From Georgenia satyanarayanai (GTDB taxonomy: Bacteria; Actinomycetota; Actinomycetes; Actinomycetales; Actinomycetaceae): a stretch of 64,000 bases of DNA. A program made the translations under genes and the position numbers. The DNA lies in NCBI RefSeq assembly GCF_009193135.1, contig NZ_VUKC01000003.1, positions 304,239 to 368,238 of the forward strand. Reading direction: 5' to 3'. Under the pieces are notes generated by a model that was not told the DNA's origin, ran no database searches, and saw nothing but the letters and a program-made list of their open reading frames with translations. This document shows positions 1 through 7,959 of the stretch, piece after piece; the stretch's first letter is position 1; each line of letters opens with the position of its first letter.

Positions 1-1168
1 CGACGACGGCGCGGGCGTCCACGGTGCCGCGGACCCCGTTCGCGGGCACCTCGATGACGTCGGCCGCGCTCGGGACCGTCGCACCGCCCGAGCGGGCGGC
101 GTCGACGACGGCGGCGGCGAGCGGGTGGCTCGAGTACTGCTCGACGGCGGCGGCGAGGGTCAGCAGCTCGCGCCGTCCGCTCCCCTCGGCGTGGACCGCG
201 GTGACGCGGGGCTCTCCGTAGGTGAGGGTGCCGGTCTTGTCGAAGGCGACCGTGCGCAGGCGGGCGAGCTGCTCGAGCGTGCCGCTGCTCTTGACGATGA
301 TGCCGTTGCGCGCCGAACGGGACATGCCGCCCATGAAGGCGACCGGGGCGGCGATGATGAGCGGGCAGGGCGTGGCGACGACGAGCACCTCCGCCACCCG
401 GGCCGGGTTGCCCGAGAGGAGCCACGCGGCGACAGCCAGCGCGAGGGCCCCGACGGTGAAGGGCACCGCCACACGGTCGGCGAGACGCACGAAGGGCGCT
501 TTGGACTCCTGCGCCTCCCGGACGAGCTCGACGATCCGCTGGTACTGGGACTCCGCCGCGGTGGCCGCGGCGCGGACGTCGATGGCCTCGCCGCCGTTGA
601 CCGCCCCGGACAGGAGCACCTCGCCACGGTCGCGGTCCACCGGCAGGGGCTCCCCGGTGAGGGAGGACTCGTCCAGCGTGGCGGCCGCGGACTCCAGGAC
701 GGCGTCGACCGGGACAACCTCGTAGGGACGCACGAGGAGAAGGTCGCCGACGGCGACGGCGTCGACGGGGACGTCGGTGAGCCCGTCGCCGTCCCTGCGG
801 TGCGCCGTGCGCGGCGCGTTCTCGAGCAGGCCCGTCAGCTCGCGCCGCGCGCGTCCGGCCGCGACGTCCTCCAGCGCCTCACCGCCCGTGAGCATGAGGC
901 ACACGACGAGTGCGGCCCAGTACTCCCCCACGGCGACGGCAGAGCCGATGGCGGTGACGGCGAGCAGGTCGATCCCGTAGCTGCCGGCCCGCAGGTCCGC
1001 CACCATGCCGCGCAGCTGCAGGAGCGCGACGACGACGACGAAGGCCGAGACCGTCCAGCGCGCAGCGACGGGCTGCCCGGTGACCTCCAGCACGGCGCCG
1101 ACCGCCCCCGTCGCGAGGGTCGCGATCACCACCGGGTACTGGCGAAGGCCGCCGAGGAGCGTTCGCAT
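1..1168 (-). CDS. Heavy-metal P1B-type ATPase, N-terminal part (runs off window)
   Basis: This is a membrane pump that exports a transition metal using ATP. About 389 residues are inside the window and the C-terminal ATP-binding half is cut off by the edge. Visible are several hydrophobic helices, the actuator motif LTGEP, a transmembrane metal motif TPCPL, and the phosphorylation motif DKTGTLT near residue 280. No N-terminal heavy-metal-associated domain is present, since the protein starts directly with a membrane segment (MRTLLGGLRQYP). The TPCP motif is unlike the CPC of Cu/Zn/Cd pumps and the SPC of Co pumps. From memory, TPC-type pumps include Ni/Fe transporters, so the substrate is only a guess. 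No strong ribosome-binding site precedes the ATG at 1168. Confidence 0.9.
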   Translation of the reverse strand, partial: MRTLLGGLRQYPVVIATLATGAVGAVLEVTGQPVAARWTVSAFVVVVALLQLRGMVADLRAGSYGIDLLAVTAIGSAVAVGEYWAALVVCLMLTGGEALEDVAAGRARRELTGLLENAPRTAHRRDGDGLTDVPVDAVAVGDLLLVRPYEVVPVDAVLESAAATLDESSLTGEPLPVDRDRGEVLLSGAVNGGEAIDVRAAATAAESQYQRIVELVREAQESKAPFVRLADRVAVPFTVGALALAVAAWLLSGNPARVAEVLVVATPCPLIIAAPVAFMGGMSRSARNGIIVKSSGTLEQLARLRTVAFDKTGTLTYGEPRVTAVHAEGSGRRELLTLAAAVEQYSSHPLAAAVVDAARSGGATVPSAADVIEVPANGVRGTVDARAVV

Positions 1169-1243
1169 GGCTCAGTCGTACGCCCGAAGGACGTACCTGT
1201 CCAGCAAGGACAGGCTCCCCTCACCCCCGCCGGCACGTTGCCG

Positions 1244-1762
1244 TCAGCGCTGGGCGTCCGCCAGTGCCGTCACGAGCTGGGCTCCCCACGCACGGGCTCG
1301 TGCTGGCTCTCCCTCGCGCAGCGGCCCGTCGGCCTCCTCGACCAGAAAGCCCTCGGGAGCTGCCACCAGGGAGAAACCGTGCTCACGCAGTCCGTGTGCG
1401 ACGCCCCGCGCGGCGCCGCCCGCCAACGCGGACGGGAGCCGGGTGTCGAACGCTGCGGCGTGCTTCCCGGCGCTCGCGGCCGGGAGACCCGCCAGCCACT
1501 CGCGGACACCGGCTGCGATCTCGCCGTGGGTCCCCAGCTCCTGGGCGTGCAGCCGCTCCCGTGACCAGGGGCGGCTCATGCCGCGCACGTGTGTCGGGCC
1601 ACCGACGACGAGCAGGTCGGCACCGTCCACCTGCTCGCGCGTCGCGTGGTCGACCGCCACCACCACCGCTGCCGCCCCCGTCTCACGGGCGCCGTCGGCG
1701 ATGTGCGCGGCGATCTCGCGAGTCTGTCCGAAGTGCGTCTCGTACACGACAACCACGTCCAT
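1244..1762 (-). CDS. Flavodoxin-like domain protein
   Basis: A 172-residue protein of flavodoxin fold that probably binds FMN in the cytoplasm. The phosphate-binding loop is at the N-terminus (VVYETHFGQTREIA), a typical start for the family. A second loop reads VVGGPTHVRGMS, and the core ends near residue 165. The closest relative in the window is the protein at 39388-39897, which shares the VVGGPTHxxGMSRP block and the same length. Both lie beside universal stress protein or metal pump genes. The electron partner cannot be told from the sequence; flavodoxins usually shuttle single electrons to reductases. The start at 1762 is supported by a GGGAGTG ribosome-binding site just upstream. Confidence 0.85.
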   Translation of the reverse strand: MDVVVVYETHFGQTREIAAHIADGARETGAAAVVVAVDHATREQVDGADLLVVGGPTHVRGMSRPWSRERLHAQELGTHGEIAAGVREWLAGLPAASAGKHAAAFDTRLPSALAGGAARGVAHGLREHGFSLVAAPEGFLVEEADGPLREGEPARARAWGAQLVTALADAQR

Positions 1763-2070
1763 GATGGTTCACTCCCTGTCGGGGACAGCGTTGTCCGTCT
1801 CGCGCTGAGGAGACCGGCGCCAAGATGCGGGGCCGCTGAGCACGACAAGCATGCCCCACGCCGCGTCGGCCCGTAAAGAGCCCCGGAGCGCCTGGGCGGG
1901 AGGGGTTGACAGCGACGTGTGACCGGTGCGGCCGCGTCGTGCTCAACGCCGTCCTTGGCTCAGCCGTCCGCCCATTTCCTGGCGGGCACGACACTCGACG
2001 GAGACAATGGACCTCGCGGGGACGGGGCGCCGGCGGACGGCGCGCCGACCGCGACGGACGAGGAGTGGCA
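1763..2070. other. Intergenic region between divergent genes
   Basis: About 308 bases separate the flavodoxin-like gene (minus) from the small membrane protein gene (plus). I see no credible coding region. A palindrome with arms GGACA and TGTCC around GCGT lies close to the flavodoxin start, near 1780-1795. It resembles the boxes described elsewhere in this window but has a different core, so I do not count it with them. Confidence 0.5.
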
Positions 2071-2301
2071 ATGGTGGCGAAGCGGTGGAGCGAGCTCAGC
2101 AGGGGCCAACGCGTGGTGGTCGTGGCGCTCGCATCGGTGCAAGTCTCTCTGGCTGTCTCGGCGTGGACCGATCTCGCCGTGCGCAGACCTGAGCTGGTCC
2201 GCGGCAGCAAGGCGCGGTGGGCCGCGATCATCGCGGTGAACTTCGTCGGCCCGGTGCTGTACTACACGCGCGGGCGTGTCTCGGAGGAGCAGCCGGCCTG
2301 A
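2071..2301 (+). CDS. Small membrane protein with PLDc_N-type domain
   Basis: A 76-residue protein with two membrane helices. Its layout (W-S-E-L-S-R-G, a helix, then R-R-P-E-L-V-R-G-S-K-A-R-W, a second helix ending N-F-V-G-P-V-L-Y-Y-T-R-G-R) matches the phospholipase D nuclease N-terminal domain, which commonly occurs alone as a short membrane protein in actinomycetes. No catalytic phospholipase residues are present, and the function of the stand-alone form is unknown. The ATG at 2071 is chosen over longer upstream starts because GAGGAG lies just before it and homology begins there. It converges on the DUF4389 gene across a short hairpin. Confidence 0.75.
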   Translation: MVAKRWSELSRGQRVVVVALASVQVSLAVSAWTDLAVRRPELVRGSKARWAAIIAVNFVGPVLYYTRGRVSEEQPA

Positions 2302-2315
2302 GTCCCACGGGACTC
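2300..2315. terminator. Hairpin between convergent genes
   Basis: GAGTCCC and GGGACTC form a 7-bp inverted repeat with a 2-base centre, better read as a 6-bp stem with a 4-base loop. It lies at the stop of the PLDc_N-type gene and 29 bases from the stop of the DUF4389 gene, so it could end transcription from both sides. There is no T-run. Confidence 0.4.
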
Positions 2316-2344
2316 CCGTAGTGCCCTTGTGCGTCGAGCCCGGG

Positions 2345-3769
2345 TCAGCCCCCGCGCGGCTGCCCCGCACGTCCGGCTGCCCGGACGGCCAGCACGATGA
2401 CGACGACACCGGCAGCCCCGAGCACGAGCCCGCCGGCGAGGGTGGCCGCTGCGGCCGGGCCGAGCCACGGCAGGGTCGCGCCGGCGCGCACCGTCGCGTC
2501 CACGCCGGCGCTCCCGGCGGCGTCCATGACGACGGCGACGTACCGGCCCGGCTGAGGCGCGACGTCGAGCTCAACCGGGCCGGTGTCAGTGGCAGAGGCG
2601 ATCCAGATGCCTGCCTCGGCTGGAAGGACAGCGGGCGGGCCGCCGTCGAGCTCGCGGTCGGCCATGCCGCGGGACTGCTCGGCCCGTGCGACTCCCTCGA
2701 GGTACGCGGCAGCGTCCCGAGCGGTCGCGATCCCGACGAAGACCTCGCCGTCACCCACGACGTCCAGCCGTACCCTCCCCAGACCTTCGTCGAGCCACGA
2801 GCCCTCGAGGACCACCTCGTCGCTGACCGCGGCGTACCCGGCGGTGCCGACCTCCCACGCCGGGGCCATCACGTAGCCGTCCTCCCGGGAGGTCTGCCAG
2901 ACGATGAGGGAGACGCCCCCGACGACGCCGAGGACGCCGAGGAGCGCGGTCAGCGAGCCGGCCACGACCGCGACGACCCGGCCGGGCGTCCACGACGACC
3001 GCGGGGGAAGGCTCTGCGGATGGGTCGGCGTGGACGTGGTCCGAGTGGCAGGTGAGTCATCTGGGGGCGGCGGGCCACCGGAGAGCGTCATGCGCTCGGG
3101 TCCACCCTGGTCGAGTCGGAAGGGTGGGTACGCGTCGGTCATGAGCCCCGCGTAGGCGGCCACACGCAGCACCCAGCGGTTGAGCCCGAGGAGGAGGTCG
3201 TACAGCCCGCGCGGGTACATGCCGGTGAACAGCAGCGCCAGACCCGCGAAGAAGCCGAGAAGGGCGATGAGGCCGCCCTCCCAGATCCAGTACGGCCCCT
3301 CGATCTGGCGGGCGGCCTGCGCGCCGATGCCGACGATCAGGACGAGCACCGCGTAGTGCGGGAGCACCAGGAGCCACCACTTGACCAGGACAAGCCCGCG
3401 GGAGAGCCGCTCGGGGTAGACGACGTCGAGGTGGGCGGGGTACTCGGGGTGCTCGTCCAGGCTGAAGGGCGGGTACTGGTCGGTGCCCAGGGCGCCGTAG
3501 GAGTAGTACGCCACCCGCCAGCTCCACCGCAGCACGCCGACGTTGAAGTCGAAGATGGCGCGCGGGTAGCGACCGGTGGCCACGATCGTCACGAGGGCGA
3601 CGAGGCTGAGCACGACGAACGCCGCCCACAGGACGGCGAGGACGAGGACGTGGGGGATGATGAGAACCCACTTGACGAGCCACAGCCAGCGCGACGGATC
3701 GTCCGGCGCCGGCTGGGCGTCGACATGGACGGGGTACGCAGACCGGCCTCCGACGACGGCGGTTGGCAT
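2345..3769 (-). CDS. DUF4389 domain membrane protein
   Basis: A 474-residue membrane protein of unknown function. Two tandem DUF4389 blocks fill roughly residues 20-210, each with a helix, the motif F-x-G-x-Y-P-R (GRYPRAIFDF and GMYPRGLYDL) and the tail Y-P-P-F-x-L-D. A proline/serine linker follows, then a helix near residue 255, a soluble domain of about 150 residues, and a last helix at the C-terminus. The start at 3769 is preferred to the far upstream one because AGGAAGG precedes it and the domain begins right after. A DosR-like box lies 58 bases upstream, so expression may respond to hypoxia or redox stress. Confidence 0.8.
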   Translation of the reverse strand: MPTAVVGGRSAYPVHVDAQPAPDDPSRWLWLVKWVLIIPHVLVLAVLWAAFVVLSLVALVTIVATGRYPRAIFDFNVGVLRWSWRVAYYSYGALGTDQYPPFSLDEHPEYPAHLDVVYPERLSRGLVLVKWWLLVLPHYAVLVLIVGIGAQAARQIEGPYWIWEGGLIALLGFFAGLALLFTGMYPRGLYDLLLGLNRWVLRVAAYAGLMTDAYPPFRLDQGGPERMTLSGGPPPPDDSPATRTTSTPTHPQSLPPRSSWTPGRVVAVVAGSLTALLGVLGVVGGVSLIVWQTSREDGYVMAPAWEVGTAGYAAVSDEVVLEGSWLDEGLGRVRLDVVGDGEVFVGIATARDAAAYLEGVARAEQSRGMADRELDGGPPAVLPAEAGIWIASATDTGPVELDVAPQPGRYVAVVMDAAGSAGVDATVRAGATLPWLGPAAAATLAGGLVLGAAGVVVIVLAVRAAGRAGQPRGG

Positions 3770-3827
3770 CGCGATCACCTTCCTCGGTCTACCCACCAGG
3801 CTCGCCGCCGCAAACGGCCGAGCGCCA

Positions 3828-3841
3828 GGGACCAACGGCCC
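3828..3841 (-). promoter_or_regulatory. DosR-like box upstream of the DUF4389 gene
   Basis: GGGACCAACGGCCC fits GGGNC-NWWN-GNCCC exactly. Towards the DUF4389 gene a GAGCCT hexamer lies 24 bases downstream on the minus strand, a possible -10. The same site could also serve the divergent alcohol dehydrogenase gene. Confidence 0.55.
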
Positions 3842-4046
3842 GTCCCCCGCCTGCCGGAGCGCGTCCGGGACCGAAGTCCGTGGCGCGAGCCGCCCACACG
3901 GGGTCCACCGGACGGATCCCGCCGCCGGGTCGTCGTGGACGCTCGTTGCCCCTTTACCGGGTGTGCCCTGCTGAGGGACGCTGGTGGTCGGCAGGCTCCG
4001 CCCATCCCGAGCGGGGTCGCTCCAGGACGACGAAGGAGTCTCCGAC

Positions 4047-5105
4047 ATGAAGGCGCTCACCTACCAGGGTCCCGGCCAGAAGAACTGGGAGGACGTACCG
4101 GACCCCACGATCCAGCATCCGACGGACGTCATCGTCCGCATCGACACCACGACCATCTGCGGGACCGACCTGCACATCCTCAAGGGCGACGTGCCCGCCG
4201 TCGCCGAGGGACGCATCCTGGGCCACGAGGGCGTGGGCACCGTGACGGAGGTGGGCACGGCGGTCACCACGGTGGCGGTCGGCGACCGCGTCATCATCTC
4301 GTGCATCAGCGCGTGCGGACGCTGCTCCTACTGCCGCGCGGGCCTGTACGCCCACTGCCTCGCCGACGAGGGCGAGAGCGGGATCGGGTGGATCTTCGGC
4401 CACCTCATCGACGGTACCCAGGCCGAGTACGTCCGGGTGCCGTTCGCCGACACCTCGCTGCACAAGCTGCCGGACGGCGTCAGCGACGAGGCCGCGGTCA
4501 TGCTCTCCGACATCCTGCCCACCGGCTTCGAGATCGGTGTGCGCAACGGCGGGACGAAGCCGGGCGACGTCGTCGCCGTCGTCGGCTCGGGACCGATCGG
4601 GCTGGCCGTGATGATGACCCTCGGCCTCTACGGCGCCTCACGGGTCATCGCGATCGACCTCGACGACAACCGCATCGAGCAGGCCTTGGCGTTCGGCGCG
4701 ACCGACGGGGTCAACAGCGGCACGGACGGGTGGCAGGACGAGGTCCGCCGGATGACGGCGGACGGGCTGGGCGTGGACGTCGCGGTCGAGGCCGTCGGCG
4801 TCCCCGCGACGCTGCAGTTCTGCACCGAGCTCATCCGCCCTGGCGGTCACGTCGCCAACGTCGGCGTGCACGGGCACCCGGTGGAGCTCGCGATGCAGGA
4901 CCTGTGGATCAAGGACGTCACCATCACCACCGGTCTGGTCAGCACGTCGACCACCCCGATGCTGCTCAAGCTCGTCGCCTCCCGGAAGATCCCCGCGGAG
5001 AGGTTCGCCACCCACCGCTTCACGCTCGACCAGATGCTCGACGCGTACGACACCTTCGGCCGGGCGGCCGAGACGAAGGCCTTGAAAGTGGTCCTCTCGC
5101 GCTGA
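4047..5105 (+). CDS. Zinc-dependent alcohol dehydrogenase (MDR family)
   Basis: A 352-residue NAD(P)-dependent dehydrogenase of the medium-chain family. Catalytic zinc ligands are Cys38 (ICGTDLH), His60 and Glu61 (GHEGVG). The structural zinc loop is CGRCSYCRAGLYAHC. The nucleotide-binding motif VGSGPIGLA is followed by an acidic residue in IAIDLDD, which suggests a preference for NAD over NADP. The acceptor and donor are not known; the family oxidises short alcohols, polyols or formaldehyde adducts. The ATG at 4047 follows AAGGAG at the right distance. It reads away from the DUF4389 gene, with a DosR-like box between them. A weak hairpin at 5112-5130 follows the stop. Confidence 0.88.
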   Translation: MKALTYQGPGQKNWEDVPDPTIQHPTDVIVRIDTTTICGTDLHILKGDVPAVAEGRILGHEGVGTVTEVGTAVTTVAVGDRVIISCISACGRCSYCRAGLYAHCLADEGESGIGWIFGHLIDGTQAEYVRVPFADTSLHKLPDGVSDEAAVMLSDILPTGFEIGVRNGGTKPGDVVAVVGSGPIGLAVMMTLGLYGASRVIAIDLDDNRIEQALAFGATDGVNSGTDGWQDEVRRMTADGLGVDVAVEAVGVPATLQFCTELIRPGGHVANVGVHGHPVELAMQDLWIKDVTITTGLVSTSTTPMLLKLVASRKIPAERFATHRFTLDQMLDAYDTFGRAAETKALKVVLSR

Positions 5106-5188
5106 CCGCGACGTGGTCCGGGGTACCACGCCACGGGCGGCCGGTGCGGCAACGGCGTCAGTACGCCGACTGCCGCTCGCGGCCGCCC

Positions 5189-5362
5189 TCAGCGCGGGAC
5201 GACGCTGCGCGACCCGGTGATCGTCCTGGACACGTCCGCGCCGCCGGTGTGCCCGATGCTCCCGGAGCCGGAGATCTCGGCGTCGAGCCGTCGGGTCACC
5301 GTGCACCACCGACCCTCGCCCGGGAACCGGCCGTCCACGGTGGACACGGTCAGCTCGCACAC
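5189..5362 (-). pseudogene. Possible remnant of a GIN/DUF2807-like protein
   Basis: A 57-codon minus-strand frame starting at a GTG encodes LDAEISGSGSIGHTGGADVS and a similar following strand. This resembles the glycine/serine beta-helical C-terminus of GIN (DUF2807) proteins. There is no ribosome-binding site, no signal peptide and only a fraction of the usual length, so I read it as a decayed fragment. It could equally be a chance frame in GC-rich DNA. Confidence 0.3.
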
Positions 5363-5373
5363 CAACGCCGGGT

Positions 5374-5387
5374 GGGACGTTGGTCCC
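5374..5387 (+). promoter_or_regulatory. DosR-like box upstream of a lipoprotein gene
   Basis: GGGACGTTGGTCCC is an exact match to GGGNC-NWWN-GNCCC and is nearly a perfect palindrome. It ends 49 bases before the ATG of the small lipoprotein. The -10 position expected 23-24 bases downstream is poor (TTCGCT), so promoter placement is less clear here than at the other sites. Confidence 0.5.
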
Positions 5388-5436
5388 TCGACAGCACCCG
5401 GTCCGTGCCGGTTCGCTCGTGGTGGAGGTGAGCACC

Positions 5437-5724
5437 ATGACCGCTCGGAGGCGCCCCGCTGCGATCCTCGTCGTGGCCGCCCTGGCCCTGGCGGTGGGAG
5501 GCTGCGCCGCCGGGGTCAATGCCGTCGCGGAACCCGGGGGTGCCGGGTTCTGGCTGGGCCTGTGGCACGGCATCATCCTGCCGATCACGTTCATCGTGTC
5601 GTTGTTCACCGACACCGTGAACATCTACGAGGTCGACAACAACGGCAACTGGTACGACTTCGGCTTCGTGCTCGGGCTCGCGCTGTTCTCCGGACCGGCG
5701 ATGGCCCTCCGTGGGCGACGCTGA
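5437..5724 (+). CDS. Small predicted lipoprotein
   Basis: A 95-residue protein that starts with a short basic segment and a hydrophobic stretch ending in a lipobox (AVGGC, Cys near residue 24). It should therefore be exported and lipid-anchored on the outer face of the membrane. The rest has one or two hydrophobic helices (FWLGLWHGIILPITFIVSLF and GFVLGLALFSGPAMAL) around an N-I-Y-E-V-D-N-N-G-N-W-Y-D-F segment. I do not recognise a functional family. The ATG at 5437 is preferred because GGTGGAGG lies just upstream and the signal peptide begins there. A DosR-like box lies just upstream. Confidence 0.7.
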   Translation: MTARRRPAAILVVAALALAVGGCAAGVNAVAEPGGAGFWLGLWHGIILPITFIVSLFTDTVNIYEVDNNGNWYDFGFVLGLALFSGPAMALRGRR

Positions 5725-5789
5725 GCTCAACCAGCAGCGTGTTCTCCCGCCATCCTCTCGATCGCGGCGGCGCAGCACCGTGCGACGGC

Positions 5790-5803
5790 GGGACCTTCGA
5801 CCC
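5790..5803 (+). promoter_or_regulatory. DosR-like box upstream of the GyrI-like gene
   Basis: GGGACCTTCGACCC matches GGGNC-NWWN-GNCCC exactly. A CACGAT hexamer begins 24 bases downstream, but it overlaps the ATG at 5832. A transcript from it would start around 5840, after that codon. This adds to the doubt about the start of the gene. Confidence 0.45.
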
Positions 5804-5831
5804 TGGTGGTCCGCTGGGCACGGTCCCCACG

Positions 5832-6632
5832 ATGGGAGAGCCGTGCGACATCAGCCGACGGCGGGGACGCACCGGCCCCTTGGGCCCGACCGGACCTGGT
5901 CGGCTGTCCCGGCCGGACGCCCAACCCCTGAGCGTCACCGCGATCCCCGCGTTCTTCGACCCGGCACTGCACGAGATCCTCACCGCCCTGGAGCGGGCCG
6001 GAACTCGGCCCGCCGGTCCGCCGTTCGCTCGCTACCGCGGCCGTCCGACTCCCGACGTCGACGTGGAGGCCGGCTTCCCGGTGGACGCGCCGTTCGACGC
6101 GCACGGTGACCTCGCACCCGGTCGACTGCCCCGTGGCCCGGCTGTCTCGGCCGTGCACGTCGGGCCCTACGCGACACTCCGCCAGACCTACCGCGTGGTG
6201 GAGAGCTGGGCGACCGAGCACGGCCTGACGCTGCTGGACGACATGTGGGAGCAGTACGAGTCCGACCCGACCACCGAGCCGGACCCGGCGACCTGGCGCA
6301 CGCGCATCGTGTGGCCCGCAGCCGACGCGCGCGGGCCCGACACCCGACCGGTTTGTCCGCCGGTGGCCGTCGAGCTGCTGCGGATCAGGTGCGGGACGCG
6401 TCCGCGATGGAGGAGATCGACTCGTCGAGCACGGCGTCGAACTCGTCCTCCGTCTGCGTCACGTGCAGCCCCTCGGTCAGCGCGCGCGAGAAGCTCGCGA
6501 CTGCACCGTGGTTGCGAGCCAGCCGGGCGTTGGCCTCCGCCCGGCTGTACCCGCCGGAGAGCAGCAGGACCCGCAGCACGTTCGGGTGCTCGACAAGGTC
6601 GCGATAGAAGTCGTCGACGTCCGGGGGCGTGA
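5832..6632 (+). CDS. GyrI-like small-molecule-binding protein, possibly degenerate
   Basis: The recognisable GyrI-like domain covers about 5937-6318. Blocks IPAFFDPALHEILTALE, a gly/pro-rich core and EQYESDPTTEPDPATW match the intact paralogue at 7387-7959. Such domains bind hydrophobic or cationic ligands or modulate DNA gyrase. Both ends are odd. The N-terminal 35 residues do not match the paralogue, and the frame has no stop after the domain. It instead runs 245 bases into the antisense of the aldolase gene as an arginine-rich tail. A frameshift at either end, or decay after duplication, would explain this. The listed end is the first in-frame stop, and the true protein may be shorter. Confidence 0.5.
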   Translation: MGEPCDISRRRGRTGPLGPTGPGRLSRPDAQPLSVTAIPAFFDPALHEILTALERAGTRPAGPPFARYRGRPTPDVDVEAGFPVDAPFDAHGDLAPGRLPRGPAVSAVHVGPYATLRQTYRVVESWATEHGLTLLDDMWEQYESDPTTEPDPATWRTRIVWPAADARGPDTRPVCPPVAVELLRIRCGTRPRWRRSTRRARRRTRPPSASRAAPRSARARSSRLHRGCEPAGRWPPPGCTRRRAAGPAARSGARQGRDRSRRRPGA

Positions 6633-7269
6633 GCTTGAGCATGACGAGCTGGTCTGCGGACAGGGCGTCCAGCTGCCGCGCGACACCGGCCTTGAGAAGC
6701 TCCTCGGCCCGCGCCTTGTCGGGTGCGTGGATGTCGACCTCGGGCTCGATGATGGGAACGAGCCCGGCCGCGATGATCCGCAGGGCGAGCGCGAACTGCT
6801 GGGCGACGACGGCGTCGACACCCTCGCCCGGCGCGCTGATCACCGACCGCATCTTCGTCCCGAAGATCCCGTGGCTGCGCGCCCGTGCCAGGAGGTCCTC
6901 GAGATCGGGAACCGGCTTCATCAGCCGGGCGGCGGCGACCTCCCCCTCCAGCCCCTTGTCCACCTTGAGGATCGGCACGATGCGCTTGCGCTGCCACAGG
7001 TACTGGGCCGTGGGCTGCCCGTGGAGCGAGCGATTCATCGTGTCCTCGAAGAGGATCGCGCCGATGATCCGGTCCCCGTCGAACACGGGGCTGGTCATGA
7101 TGCGCGCGCGCATCTCGTGGACGAGGTCGAACATCTCGGCCTCGGAGGCGTACGCGGACCTCTCGATGCCGTAACGGTGCAGCGCGCCCGGGGTGCTCCC
7201 GCCGCTCTGGTCGAGCGCCGCGACGAACCCGACTCCGTTCCGCATCCTGTCGAACTGCTTCTCGTCCAT
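6385..7269 (-). CDS. fda: Class I fructose-bisphosphate aldolase
   Basis: A 294-residue TIM-barrel enzyme that cleaves fructose 1,6-bisphosphate to the two triose phosphates by a Schiff-base mechanism. Family marks are AALDQSGGSTP near the N-terminus, GAILFEDTMN, PILKVDKGL (Schiff-base-forming lysine region), GTKMRSVI, PIIEPEVDIHA and LLLSGGYSRAEAN near the C-terminus. The length is usual for the bacterial class I form. The ATG at 7269 is preferred to the GTG at 7278 because GAGGG lies 8 bases before it. A metal-free class I aldolase beside stress genes suggests use when metal or oxygen conditions change, but that is inference. The 3' end overlaps the GyrI-like frame on the other strand. Confidence 0.92.
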   Translation of the reverse strand: MDEKQFDRMRNGVGFVAALDQSGGSTPGALHRYGIERSAYASEAEMFDLVHEMRARIMTSPVFDGDRIIGAILFEDTMNRSLHGQPTAQYLWQRKRIVPILKVDKGLEGEVAAARLMKPVPDLEDLLARARSHGIFGTKMRSVISAPGEGVDAVVAQQFALALRIIAAGLVPIIEPEVDIHAPDKARAEELLKAGVARQLDALSADQLVMLKLTPPDVDDFYRDLVEHPNVLRVLLLSGGYSRAEANARLARNHGAVASFSRALTEGLHVTQTEDEFDAVLDESISSIADASRT

Positions 7270-7386
7270 CGCCAACACCCTCGTCAGGACAGCACTTGCC
7301 GCTGTGGCGGCACGCTCATCGTAGCCCTGGTGGACGCGCGGCGTGAGCCGCTTGAAAGGTCACGGGGGTCGCGTTCTCGAGGCCTC

Positions 7387-7959
7387 TCAGGGGGCCATGT
7401 CGGAGAGAGACTCCCCGAACTCCCGGGCCCGCCGGTAGTCGAGCATCGGCCGGGCGAGGAAGGCGCTGCGGTCCAGGCCGTCGGCTGGTCCTGAACGGCG
7501 CAGGGCGACCGGCCAGACGACACGCGTGCGCCACGTCATGGGATCGGGGTCGGTCGTCGGGTCGGACTCGTACTCCTCCCACAGGTCCTCCCGGAGCCAC
7601 AGCGATCTGCCGGCCGCCCAGGTCGCGATCCGCCGGTAGGTGCGCGGCAGGTGCTCGTAGGGGCCGATGTGGACGGTCTGGACCGCGGGCCCGGCGGGCA
7701 GGTGGTCACAGGTCAGGCTCCCGGACTCGCTGTACGGGACGGTCAGGGAGAAGCCGACCTCGATGTCGACGACATCTGCCGGGCTGCCCCGGTACCGGAC
7801 GAAGGGCGGGCCGGCCGGCTCGGCCCCTGCCGCGTCAAGTGCCGTGGCAACCCGGTTGAGCGCAGGACCGAAGAAGCCGGGCGCGGCCGACCGCGGAAGG
7901 ACCCGACGGATACCGACGGTGGGGCGCGACACGAGGTCCGCGAGTGAGATGTCAGTCAT
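7387..7959 (-). CDS. GyrI-like small-molecule-binding domain protein
   Basis: A 190-residue protein with a single GyrI-like domain covering nearly its whole length. The family features are an N-terminal strand (PTVGIRRVLP), APGFFGPALNRVATAL, GPPFVRYRG, a central VHIGPYEHLPRTYRRI (a typical ligand-pocket strand-helix) and WEEYESDPTTDPDPMTW. No DNA-binding domain is attached, so it is not a transcription factor of the BmrR or Rob type by itself. A stand-alone member may bind a toxin, dye or metabolite. It pairs with the less intact copy at 5832-6632. It starts back-to-back with the tandem universal stress protein at 8162. Confidence 0.8.
   Translation of the reverse strand: MTDISLADLVSRPTVGIRRVLPRSAAPGFFGPALNRVATALDAAGAEPAGPPFVRYRGSPADVVDIEVGFSLTVPYSESGSLTCDHLPAGPAVQTVHIGPYEHLPRTYRRIATWAAGRSLWLREDLWEEYESDPTTDPDPMTWRTRVVWPVALRRSGPADGLDRSAFLARPMLDYRRAREFGESLSDMAP

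Noticed and set aside
1780..1795. Palindrome GGACA-GCGT-TGTCC as another DosR-like box
   Set aside because: The core differs from GGGNC-NWWN-GNCCC and it lies only about 18 bases from the flavodoxin start, too close for an activator site.
3356..5431. A 691-codon plus-strand frame
   Set aside because: It overlaps the DUF4389 and dehydrogenase genes in other frames and is arginine/histidine-rich throughout.
5843..6109. GTG at 5843 as a leaderless start for the GyrI-like gene
   Set aside because: It fits the predicted promoter, but the frame is an arginine-rich shadow and does not encode the GyrI-like domain without a frameshift.
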